This document shows positions 56,142-64,000 of a stretch of DNA of 64,000 nt, piece after piece. The notes beneath the pieces were generated by a model. The model saw only the letters and a list, made by a program, of their open reading frames with translations, made no database searches and was not told the origin of the DNA. The stretch spans positions 1 through 64,000 of the forward strand of contig CAYNML010000016.1 in NCBI GenBank assembly GCA_964398185.1, given 5' to 3'. How positions within the stretch are numbered: position 1 is the first letter of the stretch; every line of letters begins with the position of its first letter. Source of the DNA: Fen-1058 sp964398185. Its GTDB lineage: Bacteria; Chloroflexota; Anaerolineae; Fen-1058. The position numbers and the translations under genes were made by a program.

Positions 56142-56408
56142 CTACGCCGCGGGCGGCTCGGGAGAGGGCTCCGCAACAGGCTCGGCAGCTGGGGCCTCGG
56201 CAGGCACTTCAGCCGCCGGGGCCGCTTCGACGAATGGGGTGGCCTGCGCCTTGTACGAGGACGGCAGGAACTTGAACATCTTGGTGCCGCATACGGGGCA
56301 CGCGCCGTTGGCCGCCGGGCGGCCGTTCTTGGTGGTCACAATCTGGACGTTCTGGATAGTGCGCTCGGCCTTGCACTTCATGCAATAGGCCTTGATTTCT
56401 TCGGTCAT
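56142..56408 (-). CDS. DUF5679 zinc-ribbon protein
   Basis: 88 aa. The N-terminal ~50 residues are a zinc ribbon of the DUF5679 type: YCMKCKAERTIQNVQIV, then NGRPAANGACPVCGTKMFKF. The C-terminal third is a Glu/Pro/Ala-rich disordered tail (AAEVPAEAPAAEPVAEPSPE). AGGAGG precedes the ATG. The role is not established. Confidence 0.88.
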   Translation of the reverse strand: MTEEIKAYCMKCKAERTIQNVQIVTTKNGRPAANGACPVCGTKMFKFLPSSYKAQATPFVEAAPAAEVPAEAPAAEPVAEPSPEPPAA

Positions 56409-56792
56409 AGTAGATTTCCTCCTAATCTGTGATCAAACCCGCAGGTTTAAGTCCGTTTGAGTCACCCCACGCGAGGCGCTACGAAATTGAGTCTACCATG
56501 CCTATACTGAGCGTGCAAGCATCCCCCGTATGGGCCGTTATGTCGCCGAGAAGCCCGCCCGGTACGAGGCAAGCACAGGCCCCATCGCACGCCTGTTCGA
56601 CACTGGCTAAGTGACGTTGCACGAGGTCGTGGTGGCAGCTGCGCTATACTGCCGAAGACAGCCACGCCTGAGTACGATGTCGCCTCGCTGCGCACAGCAA
56701 GCCAGCTTGCGGCTCTGTCAGCCTCGAACGAGCCACCGGGCGCTTGGTCGAGCGGTGGGGTTGAACCAGATCAATCGGGTGCACAATTTTCT

Positions 56793-56821
56793 TTGACAAC
56801 TCTCCCCGTTAAGACTATAAT
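56793..56821 (+). promoter_or_regulatory. Sigma-70-type promoter of secDF
   Basis: TTGACA (56793-56798), 17-base spacer, TATAAT (56816-56821). Consensus hexamers, 70 bp before secD. Confidence 0.88.
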
Positions 56822-56840
56822 CCCGCCCGCTTGCCGATCG

Positions 56841-56869
56841 CGCCGGCCGCTGCTGCCGGCGACTTTTTT
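56841..56869 (+). terminator. Terminator-like hairpin in the secD leader
   Basis: CGCCGGC-CGCTGCT-GCCGGCG followed by ACTTTTTTG, between the promoter and the secD start. It has the form of an intrinsic terminator and may attenuate secDF. Confidence 0.6.
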
Positions 56870-56890
56870 GTGTAGAGACAGGGAGTACGC

Positions 56891-58285
56891 ATGTCACGAC
56901 GGACACGGTTGTGGTTGACCATCATCGTCGTCGTCGCTTTCGCGGCCACGATGATCGCCTTTATGCCCATGGGGAAAGTGTTTGAGCCGATCGGGATCAC
57001 TCGCGACTTCAGCCTGCGTCAGGGCCTGGACTTGAGCGGCGGTTCGCAGGTGCTGCTCGAAGCCGAAAACTGCGACACCCCCAATATCGCCGAACGACTG
57101 AATAACACCCGCCAGATCATCGAGAACCGCATCAACGGGTTGGGCGTCACCGAGCCGCTGATTCAAATGGCGGGCGACTGCCGCATCCTGGTGGAACTGC
57201 CCGCAGTGGATAACCCGGCGGACGCCATTGCGCAGATCCAGCAAACCGGGCGCCTGGAATGGGTGGACACCGGCAGCGATTTTTACGCGGAAGGCGCTAT
57301 CATCCGCACCTCGGGTAACCCCAATCCGACCGCTGCACAGACACTGACCGCTACGACCACGGCCACCGGCACGCTGCCCAGCCAGGGTCAGATTCCCGAC
57401 ACCGTGTATCAGGTCATCGTCAGCGGCGCGGAATTAACGCCCGACCAGTTGGGCGTGTCGCTGGACAACGTGACCAATGAGCCGCAGGTAGTTTTTCAAC
57501 TGGAAGGCGAGGCTACGCAGCGCTTTGCGCAGCACACGGCCAGCAGCGTGGGGCGTTACCTGTGCATCACACTCGATAACGTCGTGCAATCCTGCCCCGT
57601 CATCAATAGCGCCATTCCGAACGGGCAAGGCACCATTACCGTCGGGCAAGGCGGCATTGATGAAGCGAACAAGCTGGTGAACATTCTGCGCTACGGCGCG
57701 CTGCCCGTCTCGCTGCGCGTGGTGCAGAGCAACACCATCGGCCCGACGCTGGGCGAGGACTCCATCCGCGCCAGCATCATCGCCGGCCTCATCGGCCTGG
57801 GGGCCGTAGCCCTGTTCATGCTGCTGTACTATCGCGTGGCCGGCCTGGTGGCCGTGCTGACGCTCGTGCTGTACGGCTTCATCACCTTCGCCGTGTTCCG
57901 GTTGTTGGGTGTGACGCTGACGCTGCCCGGCATTGCGGGCTTCATCCTCTCGGTCGGCGTGGCGGTGGACGGCAACACGTTGATCATTGAGCGTCTAAAG
58001 GAAGAGCTGCGCCACGGCCGCCGCCTGAACACCGCCGTCGAGGTGGCCTTCGAACGGGCCTGGACCTCCATCCGCGACTCGAACTTTGCCACGCTGATCA
58101 CCTGCGGCATCCTGTTCTGGTTCGGCAATCAATTCGGCGCCAGCATCGTCAAGGGCTTTGCCGTCACACTGGGCATCGGCGTGATCATCAGCCTGTTCTC
58201 GTCGGTCTTCGTCACCCGCACCTTCCTGCACCTGTTTACGGATCACTTCAACTTCGAAGGCCGCTCCAAGCTGTTTGGCGCGTAG
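56891..58285 (+). CDS. secD: Protein translocase subunit SecD
   Basis: 464-aa membrane protein that with SecF uses the proton gradient to help the Sec channel pull proteins across. The N-terminal helix (LTIIVVVAFAATMIAFMPMG) is followed by the hallmark QGLDLSGGSQVLLEAE, a periplasmic P1 domain with an extra Thr-rich loop (TAAQTLTATTTATGTL), then five C-terminal helices with GPTLGEDSIRASIIAGLIGL and LSVGVAVDGNTLIIERLKEE. GGGAG precedes the ATG. Operon with secF, 18 bp apart. Confidence 0.95.
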   Translation: MSRRTRLWLTIIVVVAFAATMIAFMPMGKVFEPIGITRDFSLRQGLDLSGGSQVLLEAENCDTPNIAERLNNTRQIIENRINGLGVTEPLIQMAGDCRILVELPAVDNPADAIAQIQQTGRLEWVDTGSDFYAEGAIIRTSGNPNPTAAQTLTATTTATGTLPSQGQIPDTVYQVIVSGAELTPDQLGVSLDNVTNEPQVVFQLEGEATQRFAQHTASSVGRYLCITLDNVVQSCPVINSAIPNGQGTITVGQGGIDEANKLVNILRYGALPVSLRVVQSNTIGPTLGEDSIRASIIAGLIGLGAVALFMLLYYRVAGLVAVLTLVLYGFITFAVFRLLGVTLTLPGIAGFILSVGVAVDGNTLIIERLKEELRHGRRLNTAVEVAFERAWTSIRDSNFATLITCGILFWFGNQFGASIVKGFAVTLGIGVIISLFSSVFVTRTFLHLFTDHFNFEGRSKLFGA

Positions 58286-58303
58286 TAGAGGAGAGAGAAA
58301 CGC

Positions 58304-59227
58304 ATGTGGAATATTGTCGGTAAACGTTACTGGTTTTTCGCCTTCTCGCTGGTGCTCATCGTGCCCGGCCTGATTGCGTTGATTCTGTTCGGCCTGCCGC
58401 TGGCCATTGACTTCACCGGCGGTTCGCTGGCTAAGCTGCAGTTCGAAGGCACACCGCCGCAGCCGGGCGACGTCAAAACGATCTACGCTGAATTCGGTTT
58501 TTCGGACAGCCAGGTGCAGACCCTGTCCAACAACGGCATCCAGATCCGCTCCAAGACCATGGAGGACGCCACCAAGAATCAAATCGAGGCGGCCATTCGT
58601 GAGCGCCTGGGGCCGTTCACTGAGCTGGAGTTCAGCACCGTGACGGCCACCATCGGCGCCGAGGTCGTGCAGCGCGCGCTGCAAACGATCGCGCTGGCCA
58701 CGCTGGGCATCATGTTGTTCCTGTGGTTCGCCTTCCGGCAGGTGCCGCACTCCATCCGCTATGGCGTGGCGGCCATCCTGGGCATGCTGCACGACGTCTT
58801 GGTGATGACGGGCTTTGCGGCGATCTTCGGATATCTGTTTGGCTGGCAGGTCGATTCGCTGTTCCTGACGGCCGTGCTCACCATGATCGGCTTCTCGGTG
58901 CAGGACAAGATCGTCGTGTTCGACCGCATCCGCGAGAATCTGGTGCGCCGCCGGGGCGAATCGTACGAGCACATCGTCAACACCAGCCTGCTGCAGACCG
59001 TCTCGCGCTCGCTGGTGACGCAGCTCACCATGTTCTTCACCATGCTGGCGCTGGCGCTGTTCGGCGGTGTGAGCATTCAGAACTTCGCCGTAATCTTGCT
59101 CGTCGGCCTGCTCAGCGGCACCTACTCCTCCATCTTCATTGCTTCGCAGATTCTGGTGGTGTGGGAGAATCGCGAGTGGCGCACATGGTTCCGCCGCAAG
59201 CCCAAGTCGGCGCAGGCGGCCGCGTAA
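58304..59227 (+). CDS. secF: Protein translocase subunit SecF
   Basis: 307-aa partner of SecD with six membrane segments. Motifs: AIDFTGGSLAKLQFEG after helix 1, TIGAEVVQRALQTIALATLG at the start of helix 2, MIGFSVQDKIVVFDRIRENL, and NTSLLQTVSRSLVTQLT. In the usual SecF motif the third of these reads SIND(T/K)VV; here it is SVQDKIVV. Gene order secD-secF is standard. A terminator follows at 59257-59290. Confidence 0.95.
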   Translation: MWNIVGKRYWFFAFSLVLIVPGLIALILFGLPLAIDFTGGSLAKLQFEGTPPQPGDVKTIYAEFGFSDSQVQTLSNNGIQIRSKTMEDATKNQIEAAIRERLGPFTELEFSTVTATIGAEVVQRALQTIALATLGIMLFLWFAFRQVPHSIRYGVAAILGMLHDVLVMTGFAAIFGYLFGWQVDSLFLTAVLTMIGFSVQDKIVVFDRIRENLVRRRGESYEHIVNTSLLQTVSRSLVTQLTMFFTMLALALFGGVSIQNFAVILLVGLLSGTYSSIFIASQILVVWENREWRTWFRRKPKSAQAAA

Positions 59228-59256
59228 CAATGAGCAGCGCTCAATGAACCATGAAC

Positions 59257-59290
59257 AAAAGGGGCCGATTGAACATCAGCCCTTTTTGTT
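59257..59290 (+). terminator. Terminator after secF
   Basis: AAAAGGGGC / GCCCTTTTT stem with one bulge, followed by GTTTT, 30 bp after the secF stop. Confidence 0.65.
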
Positions 59291-59321
59291 TTCCAGCAAA
59301 GCGAGTAGAATTCAGGCGTCA

Positions 59322-59420
59322 CGTCATTCCCGCGCGCCTGTGGCGGGAATCCAGTTGTCCAGCCAGCGTGAGTGACCGATCATGACTCTGGATGCCCGAC
59401 AAAAACCTTCGGGCATGACG
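59322..59420. repeat. Two-hairpin dispersed repeat, copy D (inverted)
   Basis: CGTCATTCCCGC...GCGGGAATCCAG, spacer, CTGGATGCCCGA...TCGGGCATGACG: the reverse complement of the family at 15984-16081 and 17807-17891. Confidence 0.85.
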
Positions 59421-59454
59421 TTCATCGCAGTTAAACATTGACCTACTACTCACC

Positions 59455-60171
59455 ATGATCTATCGCACCGATCCCCAGCTCTTCGCCAGGTATCCCGGTT
59501 ACGTGCGCGGCCTCGTCATCGTGCGCCGCGCAATCAACATCGACAGTCCCATCGACGAAGTGCAGCGCATGCTGCTCAGCGCGCAGAAAACGATCCGCCA
59601 ACGGGCTGATCTGGAAACGCCCTCAGCGCACCCCCACCTCGCCGCGTGGCGCGAGGCGTATCGCGCGTTCGGCGCCAAACCGACGGAATTTCCCAGCTCG
59701 ATCGAGGCGTTGGTGAAACGCGTGCGGCGCGGCGACGATGTTCCCTATATCAACACCCTGGCCGCGATCGGCAACAGCGCCTCACTGCGCTATCTGGTGC
59801 CGATCGGCGGTCACGCGATTGATGTCATGTCGCCTGACGGCGAATTGCGCCTGGGCTTGGCGCGTGGCGATGAAGACTTCACACCGTTCGGCAGCACCTC
59901 GATTGAACATCCCGACCCCGGCGAAGTCATCTTCACGTACAACACTTCGACTGTGTTGTGCCGCCGCTGGACGTGGCGGCAGGGCGAGTTCAGCAAGTTG
60001 CAGCGCACCACCACCGCCGTAGTAATCAACATCGACGGCCTGCCGCCGGTGACGCGCGCCGGTGTGGAACTGATCTGCAACGATCTGGCGACGCTCGTCG
60101 GAATGTATTGCGGCAGCGCGCCGACAGAAGTGCATCTATTGCGCGAGGAACAACCGGAAGTGGAGATGTGA
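59455..60171 (+). CDS. B3/B4 domain protein (PheT-like editing-domain homologue)
   Basis: 238-aa protein with the B3/B4 domain known from the beta chain of phenylalanyl-tRNA synthetase. Visible pattern: HLAAWREAYRAFGAKPTEFP, PSSIEALVKRV, INTLAAIGNSASLRYLVPIG and the end TVLCRRWTWRQGE...INIDGLPPV. Stand-alone members may clear mischarged tRNA or bind nucleic acid; neither is shown. Cytoplasmic. It is followed by an alcohol dehydrogenase gene 68 bp downstream. Confidence 0.86.
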   Translation: MIYRTDPQLFARYPGYVRGLVIVRRAINIDSPIDEVQRMLLSAQKTIRQRADLETPSAHPHLAAWREAYRAFGAKPTEFPSSIEALVKRVRRGDDVPYINTLAAIGNSASLRYLVPIGGHAIDVMSPDGELRLGLARGDEDFTPFGSTSIEHPDPGEVIFTYNTSTVLCRRWTWRQGEFSKLQRTTTAVVINIDGLPPVTRAGVELICNDLATLVGMYCGSAPTEVHLLREEQPEVEM

Positions 60172-60239
60172 AGTGAGGCGTACGGCGTCATTAGCCGCTC
60201 ACGCACCACGCACTACGCAACACGGTTCAGGAACAGATA

Positions 60240-61211
60240 ATGCGTGCCTTAGTCATCAACAACGGACTGCGTTTTGACAAGAACTACCCCACCCCCACAC
60301 CACCGCAAGGTGAAGCGTTGATTCGGGTCTTGCAAGCGGGCGTGTGCAACACCGATCTGGAGCTCGTCAAAGGGTACATGAACTTCACCGGCGTGCCCGG
60401 CCACGAGTTCGTTGGCGTGGTGGAGCAGGCCGCCGGGCGTGAAGAATTGATCGGGCGGCGCGTGGCCGGAGAGATCAACGCGGCCTGCGGCGTGTGCGAG
60501 ACGTGCCGCGCCAATCGACCCACGCACTGTCCCCAGCGCACCACGCTCGGCATCGATCGGCGCGACGGCACGTTTGCCGATTACGTGCTGCTGCCCTGCG
60601 AGAATCTGCATCCCCTGCCCGATTCCGTCTCCGACGATCAAGCCGTGTTCGTCGAACCGCTGGCGGCGGCGTGCGAGATTCTGGAGCAGGTGAAGATTCA
60701 GCCGACGAATCGCGTGGCTGTGATCGGCGACGGCAAGCTGGGGTTATTGTGCGCGCAGGTGATCGCTTTGACTGGCTGTCAGTTGATCGCCGTGGGGCGA
60801 CATGCGGACAAGTTGCAGATTCTGCAGCGGCGCGGCATCAACACGACAACTGATCCCGGCACCATTGCCCCGGCCTCGCTGGACATCGTCGTGGAAGCTA
60901 CCGGCACGCCAAGCGGCTTTGCGACAGCCCGCCAGCTGGTGCGCCCGCGCGGCACGATCGTGTTGAAGTCCACCTACCAGGGCGAAGCGCTGCCCGTCAA
61001 CTTGACGCTGATCGTCGTCGACGAGATCACGCTGATCGGGTCGCGCTGCGGGCCGTTCCCACCCGCAATTCAGTTGTTGGCGAACAGGCAGATCGATGTG
61101 GAGTCCATGATCCAGGCGCGCTTCTCGCTGGATGACGGCGTGGCGGCCTTCGAGCGCGCGGCGCACAAGGGGACGCTGAAGGTCATTGTGGAAATGAGCA
61201 ATTTTCAATGA
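60240..61211 (+). CDS. Zinc-containing medium-chain alcohol dehydrogenase family protein
   Basis: 323-aa MDR enzyme. Catalytic zinc ligands are likely Cys in AGVCNTDLELVKGYM and His in GVPGHEFVGVV. The structural zinc motif is C-GVC-ETC-RANRPTHC. The Rossmann motif is VAVIGDGKLGLLCAQVIALT. Residues and length are close to threonine/sorbitol dehydrogenase-type enzymes, but the substrate cannot be named. The gene ends in an array of AATGATC heptamers. Confidence 0.86.
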   Translation: MRALVINNGLRFDKNYPTPTPPQGEALIRVLQAGVCNTDLELVKGYMNFTGVPGHEFVGVVEQAAGREELIGRRVAGEINAACGVCETCRANRPTHCPQRTTLGIDRRDGTFADYVLLPCENLHPLPDSVSDDQAVFVEPLAAACEILEQVKIQPTNRVAVIGDGKLGLLCAQVIALTGCQLIAVGRHADKLQILQRRGINTTTDPGTIAPASLDIVVEATGTPSGFATARQLVRPRGTIVLKSTYQGEALPVNLTLIVVDEITLIGSRCGPFPPAIQLLANRQIDVESMIQARFSLDDGVAAFERAAHKGTLKVIVEMSNFQ

Positions 61212-61326
61212 TCAATGATCAATGATCAATGATCAATGTTCAATGGCAAACGCGCCGGGCATGGCATTGTTCATTGTTCATTGTTCATTGCTAATTGATC
61301 ATTGATCATTGATCATTGATCATTGT
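61205..61326. repeat. AATGATC/AATGAAC heptamer array forming a large palindrome
   Basis: Four to five AATGATC units on the left; GTTCATT and GATCATT units on the right, so the region can fold on itself. It covers the gap between the convergent alcohol dehydrogenase and GH99-like genes and reaches into the latter's last codons. Similar arrays: 34266-34292, 34421-34466, 62731-62766. Confidence 0.85.
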
Positions 61327-62713
61327 TAATTGGTCTGAGCCGCTTACCGAGCAGCCAGCCCAGCCCCAGCGAGCCGACAAACAAGCCCACCGCGCCGACG
61401 ACTGAGGCCAGCGAAACATCACCGCCAGCAGATTTTTGAACCACCGGCGCAGGCGCAGGTTGAGCCGGCACACCGGTGGGTTGAGTCGTCCCGCCCGCCA
61501 CTTTGGCCGCGGCTGGCAGCGATCGGGCAATGACGACGGGCGTGTCCGTGGGTGCAGGCGGCGTGTTAGTGGGCACCGGTGTGTCCGTCGGGATGGGAGT
61601 ATCGGTCGGTGTCGGCGTGAACGTCGGCGTGGGTGTGTCCGTCGGCGTCGGCGTGAACGTCGGCGTGTTGGTCGGCGTGGGCGTCGGCGTCTGGGTGGGC
61701 GTGTTCGTCGGCGTGGGCGTATCGGTGGGCACCGGCGTCTCGGTGGGCGCGGTCACGTAATTGCCCGCCGTCGTGCGATAGATATTGGCGAGTTCCGCCG
61801 ATAGATTCAGATATTGATCGCCGTACGTCACGCTCGGTTCGATCTGCGATCCTTCGGCCCATTCATTGAATGACGTGACGATGGCCCAATCGGCGTTGGA
61901 CTGCGTGACGCCGGTGAACGACTGGCGGAAGTATTCGCCGTTGTCGCGCGGGCGATAGGTGGCGCTGGAACTGATCAGCCGGTTGTCGAAGCCGGGCATG
62001 GCCGTGCCGACGAAATACTTGAACGCGCCCAACTCGATCGCTTTTTCGCGCACCCGCTGGCCCCATTTGATCACCTCGGCGCGCGGATCAGCCGACCAGG
62101 CGATGTTGTACAGGTGATGCCCGTCGAACACGCGCAGATAATCGAGGTTGGTGCCTTCGCTGATCCAGATCGAGCGGCGCAGCGGATCGACGGCCTGCCG
62201 CAGCGTCGTCCAGTCGTTGACGCTGAAGCGGCTGTTCTGCCAGAAGAAGACGACGGGTTTGCCGTTGACCTTGAGATACGCCGGATGATTCGCGTGCGTG
62301 GACAGCAACGATGCCAGCGCGTTTTGCACGTCAGTCTTGCTCTTGAAAAATGGCCCGTTGGTTTCAAAATCAACCGCGACCTTGAAACCCTTTTGCTGCG
62401 CTACATCCAGCAGCGTGCGCAGGTTGGTTTCGGTCTGATTGTCGGCCGCCTCGCGCGGCCCGTACCACGACACGACGAAGCCATCCAGCCCGGCCTGTTT
62501 GGCCTGATCGACCTGCCGCTCGATGGTGGCGCGGTCCGCCGACTTGTACGGCGTCAGCGGTTGATCGCTGGTCTTCTTAGGCCCGAACGATTTCTCGTCG
62601 TACCAGTTGTAGTAGAAGCCTAACACCAAATGCTCGCCCTGAGCGGCCGCGGGTAACACCGGGCCGAACAGCGCGAGCAGGATGACGACAACAGCAGACA
62701 GTCTCCCCTTCAT
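61313..62713 (-). CDS. Secreted GH99-like glycoside hydrolase with Thr/Pro linker and membrane anchor
   Basis: 466 aa. Signal peptide MKGRLSAVVVILLALFGPVL. The catalytic-like domain (about 25-320) is similar to GH99/endo-mannanase-type barrels: VLGFYYNWYDEKSFG, GLDGFVVSWYGPREAADNQT, VAVDFETNGPFF, WAIVTSFNEWAEGSQIEPS. A TPTPT-type repeat linker (about 325-405) spans the cell surface, and a C-terminal helix (ASVVGAVGLFVGSLGLGWLL) anchors it. ATG 62713 precedes the signal directly; a start at 62758 lies in repeats. Thr/Pro linkers of this type are common in Chloroflexota. Confidence 0.85.
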   Translation of the reverse strand: MKGRLSAVVVILLALFGPVLPAAAQGEHLVLGFYYNWYDEKSFGPKKTSDQPLTPYKSADRATIERQVDQAKQAGLDGFVVSWYGPREAADNQTETNLRTLLDVAQQKGFKVAVDFETNGPFFKSKTDVQNALASLLSTHANHPAYLKVNGKPVVFFWQNSRFSVNDWTTLRQAVDPLRRSIWISEGTNLDYLRVFDGHHLYNIAWSADPRAEVIKWGQRVREKAIELGAFKYFVGTAMPGFDNRLISSSATYRPRDNGEYFRQSFTGVTQSNADWAIVTSFNEWAEGSQIEPSVTYGDQYLNLSAELANIYRTTAGNYVTAPTETPVPTDTPTPTNTPTQTPTPTPTNTPTFTPTPTDTPTPTFTPTPTDTPIPTDTPVPTNTPPAPTDTPVVIARSLPAAAKVAGGTTQPTGVPAQPAPAPVVQKSAGGDVSLASVVGAVGLFVGSLGLGWLLGKRLRPINNDQ

Positions 62714-62730
62714 CGGGCAGCGATTGTACC

Positions 62731-62766
62731 TGAACAATGAACAATGCGCAATGAACAATTTACAAT
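62731..62766. repeat. AATGAAC heptamers upstream of the GH99-like gene
   Basis: GAACAATGAACAATGCGCAA and following AATGAACAATTTACAATGA. Same family as 61205-61326. Confidence 0.7.
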
Positions 62767-62772
62767 GACCGG

Positions 62773-62833
62773 AGAAACCGGGTTTCTACAACTCGATTGG
62801 AATCGACAGCACCGATGGAGAAACCCGGTTTCT
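62773..62833. repeat. AGAAACCGGGTTTCT inverted pair
   Basis: AGAAACCGGGTTTCT (62773-62787) and its exact reverse complement AGAAACCCGGTTTCT (62819-62833), 31 bp apart, each nearly palindromic. It ends nine bases before the mevalonate kinase ATG and so occupies the spot where a ribosome-binding site would be. Confidence 0.85.
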
Positions 62834-62842
62834 GGATAACCC

Positions 62843-63769
62843 ATGAGCAAACAGATTAGCGCCGCAGCGTGCGGCAAGATTATTCTATTCGGCGAGCACG
62901 CCGTGGTCTACGGACGACCGGCCATCGCCGTGCCGGTGACGCAGGTGCAGGCCACGGCAACGATTGAACCGAGCGAGCACGGCCTGAGCATCAATGCGGC
63001 AGATCTTGATCGAACCGTGGCGGTTGATCTCAATAACCCGATCGATCCCCTCGCCTCGATCGTCAACCTGACGCTGGAGCATCTGAACTGCCCCTCATCC
63101 GATCTCGCGATCACCGTTCATTCGACCATTCCCATCGCCAGCGGATTGGGCAGCGGCGCGGCCGTTTCGACCGCCATCGTGCGCGCGCTGGCGCAGTGGT
63201 TCGGCGCGCGACTGGACAACGCCGAAGTGAACGCGCTGGTCTATGAAGTGGAGAAGCTGCACCACGGCACGCCCAGCGGCATCGACAACACCGTCATCGT
63301 TTATCAGCAGCCGGTGTACTTTGTGCGCGGACAAGCGATTCAGACCTTCACGGCGGCGCGGCCTTTCAAAGTCGTCATCGGCAACACCGGGATTGCCAGC
63401 CCCACGAAGATCACGGTGGGCGATGTCCGCACAGGCTGGGAGATCGATCGGGCGCGGTACGAAGCGTGGTTCGATCGCATCGGCGCGATCGTGCAGCAGG
63501 CCCGAGCGGCTATCGAATCCGGCGCGATCGAGCGCTTAGGATCATTGATGGATCAAAACCAGGTACTGCTGCGCGATCTCGACGTGTCCAGCGTCGAACT
63601 CGAACGGTTGATCTTTGCCGCGCAGCAGGCCGGCGCGAGTGGTGCTAAACTGGTGGGCGGCGGACGCGGCGGCAACATGATCGCGCTGGTCGATGATCAC
63701 AACGCCGCGGCCGTCACCGCCGCCCTGAAAGACGCGGGCGCGGTCAGTGTCATTGTCACTGAAATTTGA
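62843..63769 (+). CDS. mvk: Mevalonate kinase
   Basis: 308-aa GHMP kinase that phosphorylates mevalonate to mevalonate 5-phosphate. Motifs: KIILFGEHAVVYGRPAIAVP (family start), ATP loop IPIASGLGSGAAVSTAIVRA, catalytic Asp in GTPSGIDNTVIVY, and C-terminal SGAKLVGGGRGGNMIAL. No Shine-Dalgarno is seen before the ATG, where a palindromic repeat lies. The stop overlaps the next start by one base (TGATG), forming an operon with isopentenyl phosphate kinase. Confidence 0.94.
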   Translation: MSKQISAAACGKIILFGEHAVVYGRPAIAVPVTQVQATATIEPSEHGLSINAADLDRTVAVDLNNPIDPLASIVNLTLEHLNCPSSDLAITVHSTIPIASGLGSGAAVSTAIVRALAQWFGARLDNAEVNALVYEVEKLHHGTPSGIDNTVIVYQQPVYFVRGQAIQTFTAARPFKVVIGNTGIASPTKITVGDVRTGWEIDRARYEAWFDRIGAIVQQARAAIESGAIERLGSLMDQNQVLLRDLDVSSVELERLIFAAQQAGASGAKLVGGGRGGNMIALVDDHNAAAVTAALKDAGAVSVIVTEI

Positions 63770-64000
63770 TGAAGCAACCAACGACTAATAACCAACCGCC
63801 AACCACCATCTTCCTCAAGCTCGGCGGATCGTTGATCACCGATAAGACCAGGGTCGAGCACGCGCACAAAGCGGTGATTCGCCGCCTGGCCCGCGAGATC
63901 AAAGCGGCGCGTGAAGCGCGACCCGATCTGCACATCGTGCTCGGTCACGGCAGCGGATCATTCGGACACGTGGCCGCGAAGAAACATGGCACCCGCCAGG
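63769..64000 (+). CDS. ipk: Isopentenyl phosphate kinase (partial, runs off the window)
   Basis: First 77 codons of an amino-acid-kinase-family protein: FLKLGGSLITDKTRVEHAHK (phosphate loop with Lys), then HIVLGHGSGSFGHVAAKKHG, whose GSFGH contains the His typical of isopentenyl phosphate kinase. It makes IPP from isopentenyl phosphate. Translationally coupled to mevalonate kinase. The 3' end is outside the window. Confidence 0.88.
   Translation, partial: MKQPTTNNQPPTTIFLKLGGSLITDKTRVEHAHKAVIRRLAREIKAAREARPDLHIVLGHGSGSFGHVAAKKHGTRQ

Larger units (their letters stand above)
56409..56890. other. Intergenic region upstream of secD
   Basis: About 480 bp. Short open frames on both strands look non-coding: no ribosome-binding sites and no recognisable motifs. 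No tRNA or other RNA gene was recognised. The last 100 bases hold the secD promoter and a leader hairpin. Confidence 0.65.

Noticed and set aside
56462..56796. Short open frames and a possible tRNA upstream of secD
   Set aside because: No cloverleaf could be folded by eye, and the frames lack start signals and family motifs.

Overview
The window is 64 kb of GC-rich bacterial DNA with one 100-base N gap. It most likely comes from a Chloroflexota (Anaerolineae-like) genome or metagenome bin. Pointers are the mevalonate kinase + isopentenyl phosphate kinase pair, a soluble Ser/Thr kinase with a PQQ propeller, a SARP/STAND/WD40 giant, Thr/Pro-rich linkers in a secreted hydrolase, a beta' subunit with a long coiled-coil insertion, and many short palindromic repeats. 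The phylum is an inference from gene content, not a phylogeny.

Layout. 0.2-9.8 kb (minus): a complete xylose regulon, xylA-xylB-ROK regulator-xylF-xylG-xylH. The binding protein is an unusual in-frame tandem duplication. 10.1-20.8 kb: a molybdenum hydroxylase region with an FAD subunit, a fused 2Fe-2S/molybdopterin subunit, XdhC, and a YqeB-like selenium/molybdenum maturation protein. It is interspersed with a thioesterase, PIN-domain toxins, a kinase relic, a small C39-like peptidase pair, an MFS carrier, and a methyltransferase read through two adjacent in-frame UGA codons with a bacterial SECIS-like hairpin right after them. 20.9-28.9 kb: a signalling/chaperone cluster (Ser/Thr kinase, PP2C, J-domain/VWA protein, FHA protein, response regulator, DnaK). 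29.1-35.2 kb: a branched-chain amino-acid ABC transporter, livKHMGF, with the N gap between livG and livF. 35.3-45.9 kb: bifunctional formimidoyltransferase-cyclodeaminase, a nuclease-like ORF, an ICMT-like methyltransferase, an RsmF-like rRNA methyltransferase, a solute-binding protein and a glycosidase, small membrane proteins, a LiaF-like pseudogene, YlxP, lipoate ligase and a coiled-coil/J-like protein. 46.0-50.5 kb: rpoC alone, with its own strong promoter and a structured leader. 50.5-56.1 kb: a secreted trypsin-like protease and a SARP-STAND-WD40 gene broken by one UGA. 56.1-64 kb: a DUF5679 zinc ribbon, secDF, a B3/B4 protein, an alcohol dehydrogenase, a GH99-like secreted hydrolase, and the mevalonate kinase/IPK operon running off the end.

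How the parts work together. The xyl genes import xylose and convert it to xylulose-5-phosphate under a ROK repressor. The Mo-hydroxylase subunits and XdhC/YqeB form an oxidoreductase and its maturation set, and YqeB plus the UGA-containing methyltransferase both point to selenium use. The kinase/phosphatase/FHA genes form a phospho-Thr signalling module next to DnaK and a J-domain protein. MVK-IPK points to the alternative mevalonate route. The strongest candidate for something undescribed is the tandem-UGA methyltransferase (17907-18635). Next are the palindromic repeats that have entered reading frames without breaking them, the homogenised tandem xylF, and the small C39-like peptidase cassette.
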